Under the pieces are notes generated by a model. That model did not search any database. It saw only the letters and a program-made list of their open reading frames with translations, and was not told where the DNA came from. A stretch of 64,000 bases of DNA from an uncultured Bacillota bacterium (GTDB lineage Bacteria > Bacillota > Clostridia > Oscillospirales > Oscillospiraceae), in contig CAMTMZ010000009.1 in the NCBI GenBank assembly GCA_947073765.1, positions 1-64,000 on the forward strand. Direction: 5' to 3'. Shown here one piece after another: positions 1 through 8,852 of this stretch. Each line of letters starts with the position of its first letter. Within the stretch, counting starts at the first letter, position 1. Both the position numbers and the translations under genes were made by a program.

Positions 1-489
1 TTTGATTACAGCAAAAAAATGATAGAATTGGCTAAAAGACGGCAATCACAATATGCAAAACAAATTGAATTTTGTGTGGCGGATGCGACCGATAGAAAAA
101 GTATATTAGAATTAAAAAGAAATCGAGCCTTTACGAAAGCAGTTTCTAATATGGCAATTATGGATATTACGGACATTGAACCACTTCTTATGGCTGTTTA
201 TGAACTGTTGCAGGAAAGCGGAATTTTTGTCTTTGCAACGCAACACCCTTGTTTTGTCACGTTGACTGAAAAATATATGACACCGCACAGTTACTATGAT
301 ATAGCGATTGAAGGGCAACCGAAAGAGCAGATTTATTATCATCGTTCCATACAAGATATTTTTAACCTTTGTTTTAGAGCTGGATTTGTCATTGATGGAT
401 TTTATGAAGAATGTTTCAAAACCAACAAAGAAATTCCTATGGTAATGATAGTAAGGCTTAAGAAGGTAAAACGTGATAGCTTAAAATAA
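1..489 (+). CDS. Class I SAM-dependent methyltransferase, 5'-partial
   Basis: The reading frame is open from base 1 and its true start lies upstream of the window. About 162 codons are visible. The first residues (FDYSKKMIELAKRR) match the segment after the nucleotide-binding strand of Rossmann methyltransferases (D-x-S-x-x-M-I-x-x-A). A VADATD strand and a hydrophobic FVFATQHPCF strand follow, as in class I enzymes. The substrate cannot be told. The gene is clearly more AT-rich than the mobilization genes downstream, which suggests cargo acquired from a different source. The family is fairly secure; any specific role such as antibiotic or rRNA methylation is not supported. Confidence 0.65.
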   Translation, partial: FDYSKKMIELAKRRQSQYAKQIEFCVADATDRKSILELKRNRAFTKAVSNMAIMDITDIEPLLMAVYELLQESGIFVFATQHPCFVTLTEKYMTPHSYYDIAIEGQPKEQIYYHRSIQDIFNLCFRAGFVIDGFYEECFKTNKEIPMVMIVRLKKVKRDSLK

Positions 490-529
490 ATTCAAGTTTG
501 TCGGGTAAATAGCAAACCCAGCCGAGCCA

Positions 530-569
530 GTCAACGATAAAATGAACGCCGCTTCGCGCCGTCGTTGAC
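530..569. repeat. Inverted repeat upstream of the sigma-like pseudogene
   Basis: GTCAACGA (530-537) and TCGTTGAC (562-569) are perfect 8-bp arms around a GC-rich 24-nt interior. They lie between the methyltransferase and the sigma-like gene. This could be a weak terminator or a regulatory hairpin. There is no T-run directly after it, so a terminator role is doubtful. Confidence 0.35.
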
Positions 570-659
570 AGCCCCGCCCGTCTTTGCTGGTAGGCAATCA
601 AGGGGCGACAGCAAGGAGTACTGCCGCCCCGCACTATTATTCAGAGAGGGGGAATTTCC

Positions 660-1082
660 ATGACCGAAGATGAAGCCTACAAGGTGCATATCCAGTACAC
701 ATTCAATGCCTTTTGCAAGGTAGTCATTCGTCACGCAGCCATAGATAAAATCTTGAAGCTGCGCCGGAGGTGGGAACGGGAAGTTTCCCTTGATTATCTG
801 ATGAGTGAAAAGTTTGTCCAGCTTGCCGAGCCGGAGTAGCTTGAAGAATATCTTTTTACCGCCTGCGGCCAGACCGCCGTTCTGTATCATGCGGAGCTTG
901 CCGCCGCCCTTGCCCTTTTGCCGGAGCAGACGCAGGAAGAAATTTTTCGTTACTATTTCCTGCGCCAGCCGCAGCGAGTGATCGGCGTACATATTGGCCG
1001 GACACGCAGCACAGCGGGGCGGCATATCCGGCTTGCCTTGCAGCGGTTAAGGCGGCTCATGGAGGGAAATGACTATGAGTAA
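660..1082 (+). pseudogene. Sigma-70-like element-encoded regulator interrupted by an amber codon
   Basis: An ATG at 660 follows a good ribosome site (GAGAGGGGG). The 141-codon frame reads MTEDEAYKVHIQYTFNAFCK, then a TAG at 837-839, and continues to TAA at 1080-1082. The part after the stop (LPEQTQEEIFRYYFL, then a GVHIGRTRSTAGRHI helix-turn-helix) looks like sigma-70 region 4. This fits the short sigma-like proteins that sit beside an HTH_16-type gene in Firmicutes conjugative and mobilizable elements. The frame is intact on both sides, so a single substitution would explain the break. Amber read-through cannot be excluded but nothing supports it. Confidence 0.6.
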
Positions 1083-1272
1083 ACTTCTCCCCTATGAAAC
1101 AATCGTCAAAGCCCATGAGGGCGACCCGGACGCAATCGACACCATTCTTTCCCACTATGCCGGATATATCCGCTACTGTTCCAAAGTACACGGGAAAGTC
1201 AACGCCGAAGTTGAGGAACATATAAAGCAACAGCTCATTGCCGCCCTGTTCAAATTTCGCTTTGACCGATAA
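1075..1272 (+). CDS. Small helix-turn-helix (HTH_16-like) element protein
   Basis: A 65-residue protein beginning MSKLLPYETIVKAHEGDPDA. This form (a short acidic G-D-x-x-A motif followed by a helix around HYAGYIRYCS) is typical of the HTH_16-like proteins that partner sigma-70-like genes in Firmicutes integrative elements. The ATG at 1075 is chosen over 1069 because GGAGG at 1061-1065 is then 9 nt away rather than 3. It overlaps the stop of the preceding pseudogene, so the two were probably translationally coupled. A role in regulating transfer or excision is inferred from context only. Confidence 0.6.
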   Translation: MSKLLPYETIVKAHEGDPDAIDTILSHYAGYIRYCSKVHGKVNAEVEEHIKQQLIAALFKFRFDR

Positions 1273-1403
1273 ACAAAGAACAAACACTGGCTGTCATTAG
1301 CGGTTTCACTCCAGCCAGTTTACAATTCATCTATTCCTAAAGGAAGCAGGTCATAGTATAATAGAACCAACGACAAATATACTTTTAGGGGAGATATAGC
1401 AAT

Positions 1404-1595
1404 ATGAAAAGTAATAAATACTTAACTATTGGCTTATTAACAGGATTTATTGTCGGTGGTTGCATAGGTGTGTTGGCATGGGCGTTTTTGCAAAATCTTT
1501 TTGCTATTTCTATTTGTGCAGGTATCGGAATGTTGATTGGAATTGTTATAGGTACATTGATTGATTATGAAAAAAATAATCATCAAGAGAAATAG
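1404..1595 (+). CDS. Small two-span membrane protein, function unknown
   Basis: A 63-residue protein with a GGGGAGAT ribosome site about 10 nt before the ATG. After a short basic start (MKSNKYL) it has two hydrophobic spans (about 7-30 and 33-52). Both are rich in glycine, with GxxxG-like spacing (TGFIVGGCIG, IGMLIGIVIG), then a charged tail (YEKNNHQEK). It is AT-rich like the methyltransferase at the left edge. No family is recognised. It may be element cargo or a toxin-like peptide, but no antitoxin partner is visible. Confidence 0.5.
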   Translation: MKSNKYLTIGLLTGFIVGGCIGVLAWAFLQNLFAISICAGIGMLIGIVIGTLIDYEKNNHQEK

Positions 1596-2241
1596 AAAAA
1601 ATGCACAATGCCTTAAAGGGAAAACAGGAATTTATTGTGCTATCCATCATCGGGCCAACCTGACCTGAACTTTCAAAACTGAATATCCACCGCCCATCGG
1701 CGGCCAGCGAAAGCAGTAAGTCTGAAAAAGATTTGCTGCTTTTTTCTTTATCCGTTTGGCAAAATCGCAAAGTCATCCGTAGTAGGTAGGTGAAGCCGGA
1801 AACAAAAAATTTTCTGCGGCGGTAGCCAAATCTGCATTTTCTGTATTTCTAAGGCAAAGGAAAATTTGAGAAAATTCCCGGCAAGCGGGTAGCTGGCGGC
1901 CTTTGAAATGTATCTTTAGCGGAAAGAAAGAACTGCGGGTAAAAATCGCCCCACGCCGTAAGATTTTTGCAGAAATCCGGCCAAAACAGGCGGCAGCTAT
2001 ACGAGTAGTAAGTGCAAGGGGAAATCTACGGCTTACTTAGAGCAAGTTTCTACCACGGTGCCAAAATCCGCAATTCTGCGGTTTTGCCCCTCGCGGGAAA
2101 CTTGTTGGGGAGTGCCTTCCCCAAACCCTGCTATGCGGCTTACGCCGCAAAAATATTTCTGTCCGGCAGACAGGAAATGCCCCGAAAATAGCTAACAGAC
2201 CAGCCCATTTTTTGTGATAAGTGAAAGGAGGTTTACAGCCC
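1596..2241. other. Gene-free leader region with candidate oriT
   Basis: About 640 bases without a credible gene between the small membrane protein and mobC. The second half holds three hairpins in a row (2062-2086, 2105-2124, 2134-2149). The region lies directly upstream of mobC and the relaxase gene, where the transfer origin of mobilizable elements usually lies. The first half (1600-2030) shows no clear structure. The nic site cannot be assigned from sequence alone. Confidence 0.45.
2062..2149. promoter_or_regulatory. Three consecutive hairpins, candidate oriT core
   Basis: Hairpin 1: CAAAA-T-CCGCA / TGCGGTTTTG (2062-2086), a 10-bp stem with one bulged T and an ATTC loop. Hairpin 2: TTGGGGA / TCCCCAA (2105-2124), a perfect 7-bp stem. 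Hairpin 3: TGCGGC / GCCGCA (2134-2149), a perfect 6-bp stem with a TTAC loop. Clustered inverted repeats ahead of a mobC-relaxase operon are the usual layout of a relaxase recognition region. The role is inferred. Confidence 0.45.
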
Positions 2242-2640
2242 ATGCCGAAGCGATACAACACCCCCCACCGCAGCCATGTTGTGAAAACCCGGCTGACCGA
2301 TGAAGAATACGCCGACTTCACAGAACGGCTTGCGCCCTATGGTATCAGTCAGTCCGAATTTCTCCGGCAGGCCATCCGGCGCACTACCATACGCCCCGTA
2401 CTCCATGTGTCGTCAGTCAATGACGAGCTGCTCTCCGCTGTCGGGAAGCTCACAGCCGAGTACGGCAGGATTGGCGGCAATCTCAACCAGATTGCCCGCA
2501 CCCTCAACGAGTGGCATAGCCCCTACCCGGCTATGGCAAAGGAATTGCGGGAAGCGGCCGCCGACCTTGCCGCCCTCAAGTATGAAGTCCTAAAGAAAGT
2601 AGGTGACGCCGTTGGCAACACTCAAGCATTTAGGCTCTAA
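2242..2640 (+). CDS. mobC: MobC-like plasmid mobilization relaxosome protein
   Basis: A 132-residue protein, MPKRYNTPHRSHVVKTRLTD. AAAGGAGG at 2224-2231 is 10 nt before the ATG, so 2242 is preferred to the GTG at 2221. The N-terminal half fits a ribbon-helix-helix DNA-binding fold (VKTRLTDEEYADFTERLAPY, then a GISQSEFLRQAIRR helix). The C-terminal half holds the MobC signature GRIGGNLNQIARTLNE. The family binds oriT and helps the relaxase nick. The gene overlaps the relaxase gene by 38 bp, as expected for a mobilization operon. Confidence 0.85.
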   Translation: MPKRYNTPHRSHVVKTRLTDEEYADFTERLAPYGISQSEFLRQAIRRTTIRPVLHVSSVNDELLSAVGKLTAEYGRIGGNLNQIARTLNEWHSPYPAMAKELREAAADLAALKYEVLKKVGDAVGNTQAFRL

Positions 2641-4279
2641 GAACGCCGACTACGGAGCCGCCGAACAATACCTGCTCTTTGAGCATGACGAATTTACTAT
2701 GAAGCCCGTCCTTGATGAAAACGGCAGGCTTATCCCCCGTGAGGATTATCGCTTGTCCACGCTGAACTGCGGCGGCGAGGATTTTGCCGTTGCGTGTATG
2801 CGCTCCAATCTCCGCTATGAGAAAAATCAGCGGCGGGAGGATGTGAAAAGCCACCACTATATCATCAGCTTTGACCCACGGGACGGGCCGGACAACGGCC
2901 TGACCGTAGACCGGGCGCAGGCGTTGGGGGAGCAATTCTGTAAAGAGCATTTCCCCGGCCATCAGGCCCTTGTCTGCACCCACCCGGACGGGCATAACCA
3001 CAGCGGCAACATCCATGTGCATATCGTCATTAACAGCCTGCGGATAGAGGAAGTGCCGTTCCTGCCCTACATGGACAGGCCAGCGGACACGAAAGCCGGG
3101 TGCAAGCACCGCTGCACCGACGCAGCCCTACGCTACTTCAAGTCCGAGGTCATGGAGATGTGCCACCGGGAAGGACTTTACCAAATCGACCTCTTGAACG
3201 GCAGCAAGAACCGTGTCACAGACCGGGAATATTGGGCGCAGAAAAAGGGACAGGCCGCACTGGACAAGCAGAACGCCCCCATGATTGCAGGCGGTATCAC
3301 GCCCCGGCAGACCAAGTTTGAAACGAACAAGGAGAAGCTGCGGCAGACCCTACGGAAAGCCCTTGCCACCGCTGCCAGCTTTGACGAGTTTTCCTCTCTG
3401 CTGTTGCGGGAGGGTGTGACCGTCAAGGAGAGCCGGGGGCGGCTGTCCTACCTCACGCCAGACAGGACGAAGCCTATCACCGCCCGGAAGCTGGGCGGCG
3501 ACTTTGACCGCACCGCCGTCCTTGCCGTTTTGGAGCAGAACGCCCAGAGGGGCGTAACGGTTCGCTACACCCCGCAGCACCAAGCCGCCAGAGCCGCCGA
3601 ACAGACCGCAGCCATACCCGAATACCTACACGCCGGGAAAGGCCGCTTACAGGGCGAAAAGACAGGGAAAATCGACCCCAGACAGGACAGTGTGCAGCGG
3701 CTTGTGGACATTGAGCAGAAGATGGCCGAGGGCAAGGGCAAAGGCTATGAACGATGGGCGAAGATACACAATCTGAAACAGGCCGCCAAGACCCTGACCA
3801 TCTACCAACAGTACGGCTTTTCTTCCCCGGAACAGCTTGAAGCCGCCGTTGCTACCGCCTATCAGGAAATGCGCCAGACCAGCGGCGAACTGAAAGCACT
3901 GGAAACGAAGCTGCAAGGGAAAAGGGAGTTGCGGCAACAGGTACTTGCCTATGCCAAGACCAAGCCCATCCGCGAGGGGCTGAAAGCGCAGAAATCCGAG
4001 AAAGCCCGCGCCGCATACCGCCAGGCAAACGAGAGCGATTTTATCATAGCCGAAGCCGCCGCCCGGTATTTCAAGGCACAGGGGCTTACCAAGCTGCCCG
4101 GCCGAAAAGCGTTGCAGGCCGAGATCGAGCAGCTTATCTCCGAGAAAGACGGCCTGTACAACACCTATCACGAACAGAAGCAGCGGTTCAGGGAGTTGCA
4201 GACCGTCAAGCGGAACATCGACCAGATTTTGCGCCGGGAAGAGCCGCACCGCAGAAAGGAGCAGAGCCATGAACGATAA
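2603..4279 (+). CDS. MOB_P-type relaxase / mobilization nuclease
   Basis: A 558-residue relaxase. The N-terminal nuclease domain contains the tyrosine-rich start region (DYGAAEQYLLFEHDE) and the metal-binding histidine motif HNHSGNIHVHIVINS at about residues 132-146. A long charged, probably coiled-coil C-terminal half (residues 350-558) is typical of the family. It cleaves one strand at oriT and stays attached to the 5' end during transfer, using a conjugation machine supplied by another element. No mating-pair-formation genes are visible, so this is a mobilizable rather than a self-transmissible element. The start is taken as GTG at 2603; TTG at 2612 is an alternative. Confidence 0.85.
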   Translation: MTPLATLKHLGSKNADYGAAEQYLLFEHDEFTMKPVLDENGRLIPREDYRLSTLNCGGEDFAVACMRSNLRYEKNQRREDVKSHHYIISFDPRDGPDNGLTVDRAQALGEQFCKEHFPGHQALVCTHPDGHNHSGNIHVHIVINSLRIEEVPFLPYMDRPADTKAGCKHRCTDAALRYFKSEVMEMCHREGLYQIDLLNGSKNRVTDREYWAQKKGQAALDKQNAPMIAGGITPRQTKFETNKEKLRQTLRKALATAASFDEFSSLLLREGVTVKESRGRLSYLTPDRTKPITARKLGGDFDRTAVLAVLEQNAQRGVTVRYTPQHQAARAAEQTAAIPEYLHAGKGRLQGEKTGKIDPRQDSVQRLVDIEQKMAEGKGKGYERWAKIHNLKQAAKTLTIYQQYGFSSPEQLEAAVATAYQEMRQTSGELKALETKLQGKRELRQQVLAYAKTKPIREGLKAQKSEKARAAYRQANESDFIIAEAAARYFKAQGLTKLPGRKALQAEIEQLISEKDGLYNTYHEQKQRFRELQTVKRNIDQILRREEPHRRKEQSHER

Positions 4280-4655
4280 GCCGTCCCGCATGGACTACCG
4301 CCAGCACCAGGCAGCCCGCCGCCTTGTGCATGAGTGCTGTAACTACGACGAGGGGAACTGCCTGCTGTTAGACGACGGGGAGCCTTGCGTGTGCGTCCAG
4401 AGCATTTCCTATTCCCTCATGTGCCGCTGGTTCCGTGTGGCTGTCCTGCCCCTTGACGGGGAGCTGGCCGCAGCCCTCTTGTACCGGGGGAGCCGGAAAC
4501 GCTGCGCGGTCTGCGGGGCGGCCTTTGTCCCCAAATCCAACCGGGGGAAATACTGCCCCGGCTGCGCCGGGTGCATGAAGAAACGCAAAGCCGCCGAGAG
4601 AAAGCGGAAACAAAGGCAGAAATGTCACGCTTTAGAGCCTTTCAAACCCGCATAA
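4269..4655 (+). CDS. Cysteine-rich VLP domain protein
   Basis: A 128-residue protein overlapping the relaxase end by 11 bp. It has a central SLMCRWFRVAVLPLDGEL segment carrying the V-L-P motif of the Cys_rich_VLP family and many cysteines, including a C-terminal zinc-ribbon-like CAVCGAAFVPKSNRGKYCPGC. The tail is strongly basic (KKRKAAERKRKQRQK). The family is found almost only in Firmicutes mobilizable elements beside relaxase genes, and its role is not established. Zinc and DNA binding are inferred from composition. Confidence 0.75.
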   Translation: MNDKPSRMDYRQHQAARRLVHECCNYDEGNCLLLDDGEPCVCVQSISYSLMCRWFRVAVLPLDGELAAALLYRGSRKRCAVCGAAFVPKSNRGKYCPGCAGCMKKRKAAERKRKQRQKCHALEPFKPA

Positions 4656-4727
4656 ATCAAGGCTTTTTTCGTGGGTGTCAAAGGGTATGCGATACATTTA
4701 TCCTTTCCCCCCGGAAATGCCGTCCTA

Positions 4728-5522
4728 ATGCGTGACAAAGCCCAAAAACGACACAACACAGAGGGAGGTGATACTATCGCTGATTATATCAGGGCAGACA
4801 CCACGCTGCCCGCCTATCTTCCATACCCCCGTTTCCTGCTGAAAATGGAGATTTCACAGACCGCCAAGCTGCTGTATGCGCTTTTATTAGACCGCTCCAC
4901 CCTGTCACAGAAGAACGGCTGGCAGGACGGCGAGGGCAGGATATTCATTGTCTACCCCGTTGCGGAGATAGCGGAAATGCTGGACAAGGGTTGTACCGCC
5001 ATCAAGGGAGCCTTGAAAGAACTGGACGCAGCCGGGCTTTTAGAACGGGAACGGCGGGGCTTCTCCGCACCCAATCGGCTTTATGTGAAAGTGCCGCCTG
5101 TCCCAGTGGTACGGTTTTCCGACCAACTGATGGCCGGAAAAGCGACCCTCATACAGTCGGAAAAGCGACCTTATGACGGTCGGAAAACCGACCCTATGAT
5201 GGTCGGAAAACCGACCCCTAACAAAACTAATATAAACAACTTAATAGAGAACCAAACAATGAGAGCGAGTGGGGAGCCGCCCACAGCTTATGGCCGATAT
5301 GAGAATATTTTTCTGTCAAAGGACGAATATGACGAGTTACAGGCAGAATACCCGGACAGGCTGGAACGGCTGATTGAGGAAATGAGCCATTACCTTGCCG
5401 CCAGCGGGAAAGCCTACCAGAATTATGCCGCCGCCTTGCACAGATGGGCGGCCAATGACAAAAAGGGAGCCGTAAAACAGGGCATCCCCGACTATACCTG
5501 TATGGAGGGAGAAAGCTTATGA
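4728..5522 (+). CDS. repA: RepA_N-type replication initiator
   Basis: The replication initiator N-terminal domain begins near YIRADTTLPAYLPYPRFLL and continues through a winged-helix region (LLYALLLDRSTLSQKNGW, IFIVYPVAEIAEMLDKG, LKELDAAGLLERERRG). A C-terminal region (YENIFLSKDEYDELQAEYP) is also typical of RepA_N proteins. The start is uncertain: ATG 4728 has no ribosome site, while GGAGG at 4764-4768 lies 7 nt before an in-frame ATC at 4776 that begins the conserved part. The middle of the gene holds a 23-bp iteron array. The end overlaps the DnaC-like gene by 4 bp (ATGA). The family binds iterons to load helicase, here presumably on the excised circle. Confidence 0.8.
   Translation: MRDKAQKRHNTEGGDTIADYIRADTTLPAYLPYPRFLLKMEISQTAKLLYALLLDRSTLSQKNGWQDGEGRIFIVYPVAEIAEMLDKGCTAIKGALKELDAAGLLERERRGFSAPNRLYVKVPPVPVVRFSDQLMAGKATLIQSEKRPYDGRKTDPMMVGKPTPNKTNINNLIENQTMRASGEPPTAYGRYENIFLSKDEYDELQAEYPDRLERLIEEMSHYLAASGKAYQNYAAALHRWAANDKKGAVKQGIPDYTCMEGESL
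5111..5216. repeat. 23-bp iteron array inside repA, candidate replication origin
   Basis: Four direct copies of GGAAAA(G/C)CGACC start at 5136, 5159, 5182 and 5205, exactly 23 bp apart. The last two are embedded in GGTCGG-AAAA-CCGACC, which is itself an inverted repeat. An inverted copy (GGTTTTCCGACC) lies at 5112-5123. Plasmids with RepA_N initiators often carry their origin as direct repeats inside the rep coding region, so this is the likely oriV of the element. The encoded protein segment is low-complexity and Lys/Pro/Thr-rich, consistent with selection on DNA rather than protein. Confidence 0.65.
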
Positions 5523-6358
5523 CAAGTGAAATCAAAGATATTTTGGAGAACATGACAACCGCCGCCCCGGAGATGGAGGACTATATCGGCGAGGACGGAC
5601 TGCTTTACTGCGGAAAGTGCCATACGCCGAAAGAAGCCTACTTCCCGGAGGGTAAGGAGCTGTTTGGCCGTGACCGCCACCCGGCAGAGTGCGACTGCCA
5701 GAGAGCCGCCCGTGAGCAGCGGCAGGCCGCCGAGGAACACCGCCGCCATGTGGAAGCCGTGGAAAATCTGAAACAGAGGGCTTTTGCCGACTCAGCCATG
5801 CAGCAATGGACATTCGAGAACGACAACGGCAGAAACCCGCAGACCGGGATTGCCCGGCGGTATGCGGAGCATTGGGAAGAAATGCAGGCCGAAAACATCG
5901 GCTGCCTGTTCTGGGGGAACGTCGGCAACGGGAAAAGCTACCTTGCGGGCTGTATCGCAAACGCCCTCATGGAGAAAGAAGTCCCCGTATATATGACGAA
6001 CTTCGCCGTTATCCTGGGCGACCTCTCTCCCGGCTTTACAGGCCGGAATGAGTATATTTCCCGCCTTTGCCGCTATCCGCTGCTTATCATTGACGACTTC
6101 GGCATGGAGCGTGGCACCGACTATGGACTGGAACAGGTATTCCATGTGATTGATACCCGATACCGCAGCAACAAGCCGCTGATCGCCACCACCAACCGCC
6201 CGCTGGACGAGTTGAAAAAGCCGACAGACACGGCCCATTCCCGGATTTATGACCGACTGCTGTCCATGTGCGTCCCGATACGCTTTACTGGCGTCAACTT
6301 CCGGCAGGAAACCGCAAAGCGGAAAATGGAAACCATGAAGAAACTGCTGGCTGAATGA
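5519..6358 (+). CDS. DnaC/IstB-like AAA+ ATPase (helicase loader)
   Basis: A 279-residue protein. An N-terminal cysteine cluster (CGKCHTPKE, then CDC at about residues 60-62) may bind zinc. A basic/acidic coiled segment follows, then the ATPase core: Walker A GNVGNGKS near residue 138, Walker B LLIIDDFG near 190, and sensor-like IATTNRPL near 222. This is the DnaC/DnaI family that loads replicative helicase. It is encoded next to repA with a 4-bp overlap, so the pair forms a replication module, probably active when the element is excised and circular. Confidence 0.85.
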   Translation: MTSEIKDILENMTTAAPEMEDYIGEDGLLYCGKCHTPKEAYFPEGKELFGRDRHPAECDCQRAAREQRQAAEEHRRHVEAVENLKQRAFADSAMQQWTFENDNGRNPQTGIARRYAEHWEEMQAENIGCLFWGNVGNGKSYLAGCIANALMEKEVPVYMTNFAVILGDLSPGFTGRNEYISRLCRYPLLIIDDFGMERGTDYGLEQVFHVIDTRYRSNKPLIATTNRPLDELKKPTDTAHSRIYDRLLSMCVPIRFTGVNFRQETAKRKMETMKKLLAE

Positions 6359-6372
6359 AAGGAGTATTGCCT

Positions 6373-6561
6373 ATGGAGAATATCAAGCAGCACGACCACC
6401 GTACCACCCGCCGCCCCGACTGCGTGACGGAAATCCGCATGGGGAATACCGTTCTTGTCGTGTCCGGCTTTTTCAAGAAAGACACCACCAGCACCGCCGC
6501 CGACAAGATGGCGAGGGTACTGGAAGCGGAAGCCGCTGCTACACAAAAAAAGGCGATTTGA
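6373..6561 (+). CDS. tnpW: TnpW family transposon protein
   Basis: A 62-residue protein starting MENIKQHDHRTTRRPDCVTE. AAAGGAG at 6357-6363 precedes ATG 6373 by about 9 nt, so the upstream ATG at 6355 is not used. The central IRMGNTVLVVSGFFKKDTTST matches the TnpW family known from Tn4451-type elements, always just upstream of tnpX. Its function is not established. It sits between the replication module and the recombinase. Confidence 0.75.
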   Translation: MENIKQHDHRTTRRPDCVTEIRMGNTVLVVSGFFKKDTTSTAADKMARVLEAEAAATQKKAI

Positions 6562-6613
6562 CAAGCTGTAAAGAAGCAGATTTATCACTTTTACCGCTGT
6601 ACAGCCGCCCCTG

Positions 6614-6639
6614 TTCCGTGGTACAATGAAACCACGGAA
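6614..6639. promoter_or_regulatory. Inverted repeat over the presumed tnpX promoter -10
   Basis: TTCCGTGGT (6614-6622) and ACCACGGAA (6631-6639) are perfect 9-bp arms with an 8-nt loop. The -10-like TACAAT at 6622-6627 lies inside the loop. No good -35 is seen at 17 bp. The placement 34 bp before the tnpX start suggests an operator or an attenuator controlling the recombinase. Confidence 0.4.
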
Positions 6640-6642
6640 TAG

Positions 6643-8292
<1,650 letters not shown>

Positions 8293-8345
8293 CGCCTGAC
8301 CTATCCGACACAGCCCTAAGTGCCGGATAGGAACGGCAAAATTTT
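8293..8345. other. Probable right end of the mobilizable element, with hairpin
   Basis: Between the tnpX stop and a convergent gene lies a near-perfect hairpin CTATCCG-a-CA / TG-c-CGGATAG (8301-8330), followed by a T-run (ATTTTTTA, 8341-8348). It can serve as the tnpX terminator. TnpX-type elements end shortly after the recombinase gene, so the right junction is likely here. The exact target dinucleotide cannot be fixed without the left end. Confidence 0.45.
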
Positions 8346-8852
8346 TTACACTTCTATTACTTCTTTATCGCACATTAGCAAATAGTCATGGTCCCAGTTA
8401 TAGTATGATCGAATTTCTTCTATTGATCCCCCGTTGATCAAACCGTAAGCTGTCCGGCGGATATCCCGATCCATATTCTGCAAATAGTCATGAAAGCACA
8501 CGCTGTTTTGAAAATCGCCGTGCGGCGCCTGCAATAATTGAATACGCGAAACTTGAACCTCTTCACTGACTTCCTGATCCAAAGAGGCCTGGCTGTACAA
8601 CCAAAAACTATTTTGTCTCTTGGTCTCCACAAGCGCGTCCCAGATAATTAAATAGGCCCTCTTCCAACCGCGGAAGCTGGACGAAGAAAAAGAGCTGGGA
8701 TTATCCCGATATACGCTGAGAAATGCCTCCCATGCACACTGATACAAATCTCCGTTGCTGTCCGAAAGATGCTGATCACAAAATATATCTTTAATAAATT
8801 TGTGAATCAGCCGCTGTTCTCTGGGAGAAAAATCCCGCTGCTTATATTTCAT
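8346..8852 (-). CDS. Hypothetical protein, weakly sigma-70 region 2-like
   Basis: A 168-residue protein. The segment GDLYQCAWEAFLSVYRD at about residues 38-54 resembles sigma-70 region 2 (D-L-x-Q-x-A-W-x-A-F), and a later WDALVETKRQNSFW resembles the end of that region. There is no clear region 4. The tail (IEEIRSYYNWDHDYLLMCDK) may be a degenerate helix-turn-helix. Its start overlaps the end of the gene at 8849 by 4 bp (ATGA), so the two are coupled. It is lower in GC than the flanks. A regulatory role is a guess. Confidence 0.5.
   Translation of the reverse strand: MKYKQRDFSPREQRLIHKFIKDIFCDQHLSDSNGDLYQCAWEAFLSVYRDNPSSFSSSSFRGWKRAYLIIWDALVETKRQNSFWLYSQASLDQEVSEEVQVSRIQLLQAPHGDFQNSVCFHDYLQNMDRDIRRTAYGLINGGSIEEIRSYYNWDHDYLLMCDKEVIEV

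Noticed and set aside
5136..5216. Short direct repeats resembling a mini CRISPR array
   Set aside because: The period is only 23 bp, the spacers are 11 bp and alike, and the array is inside repA, so iterons are the better explanation.
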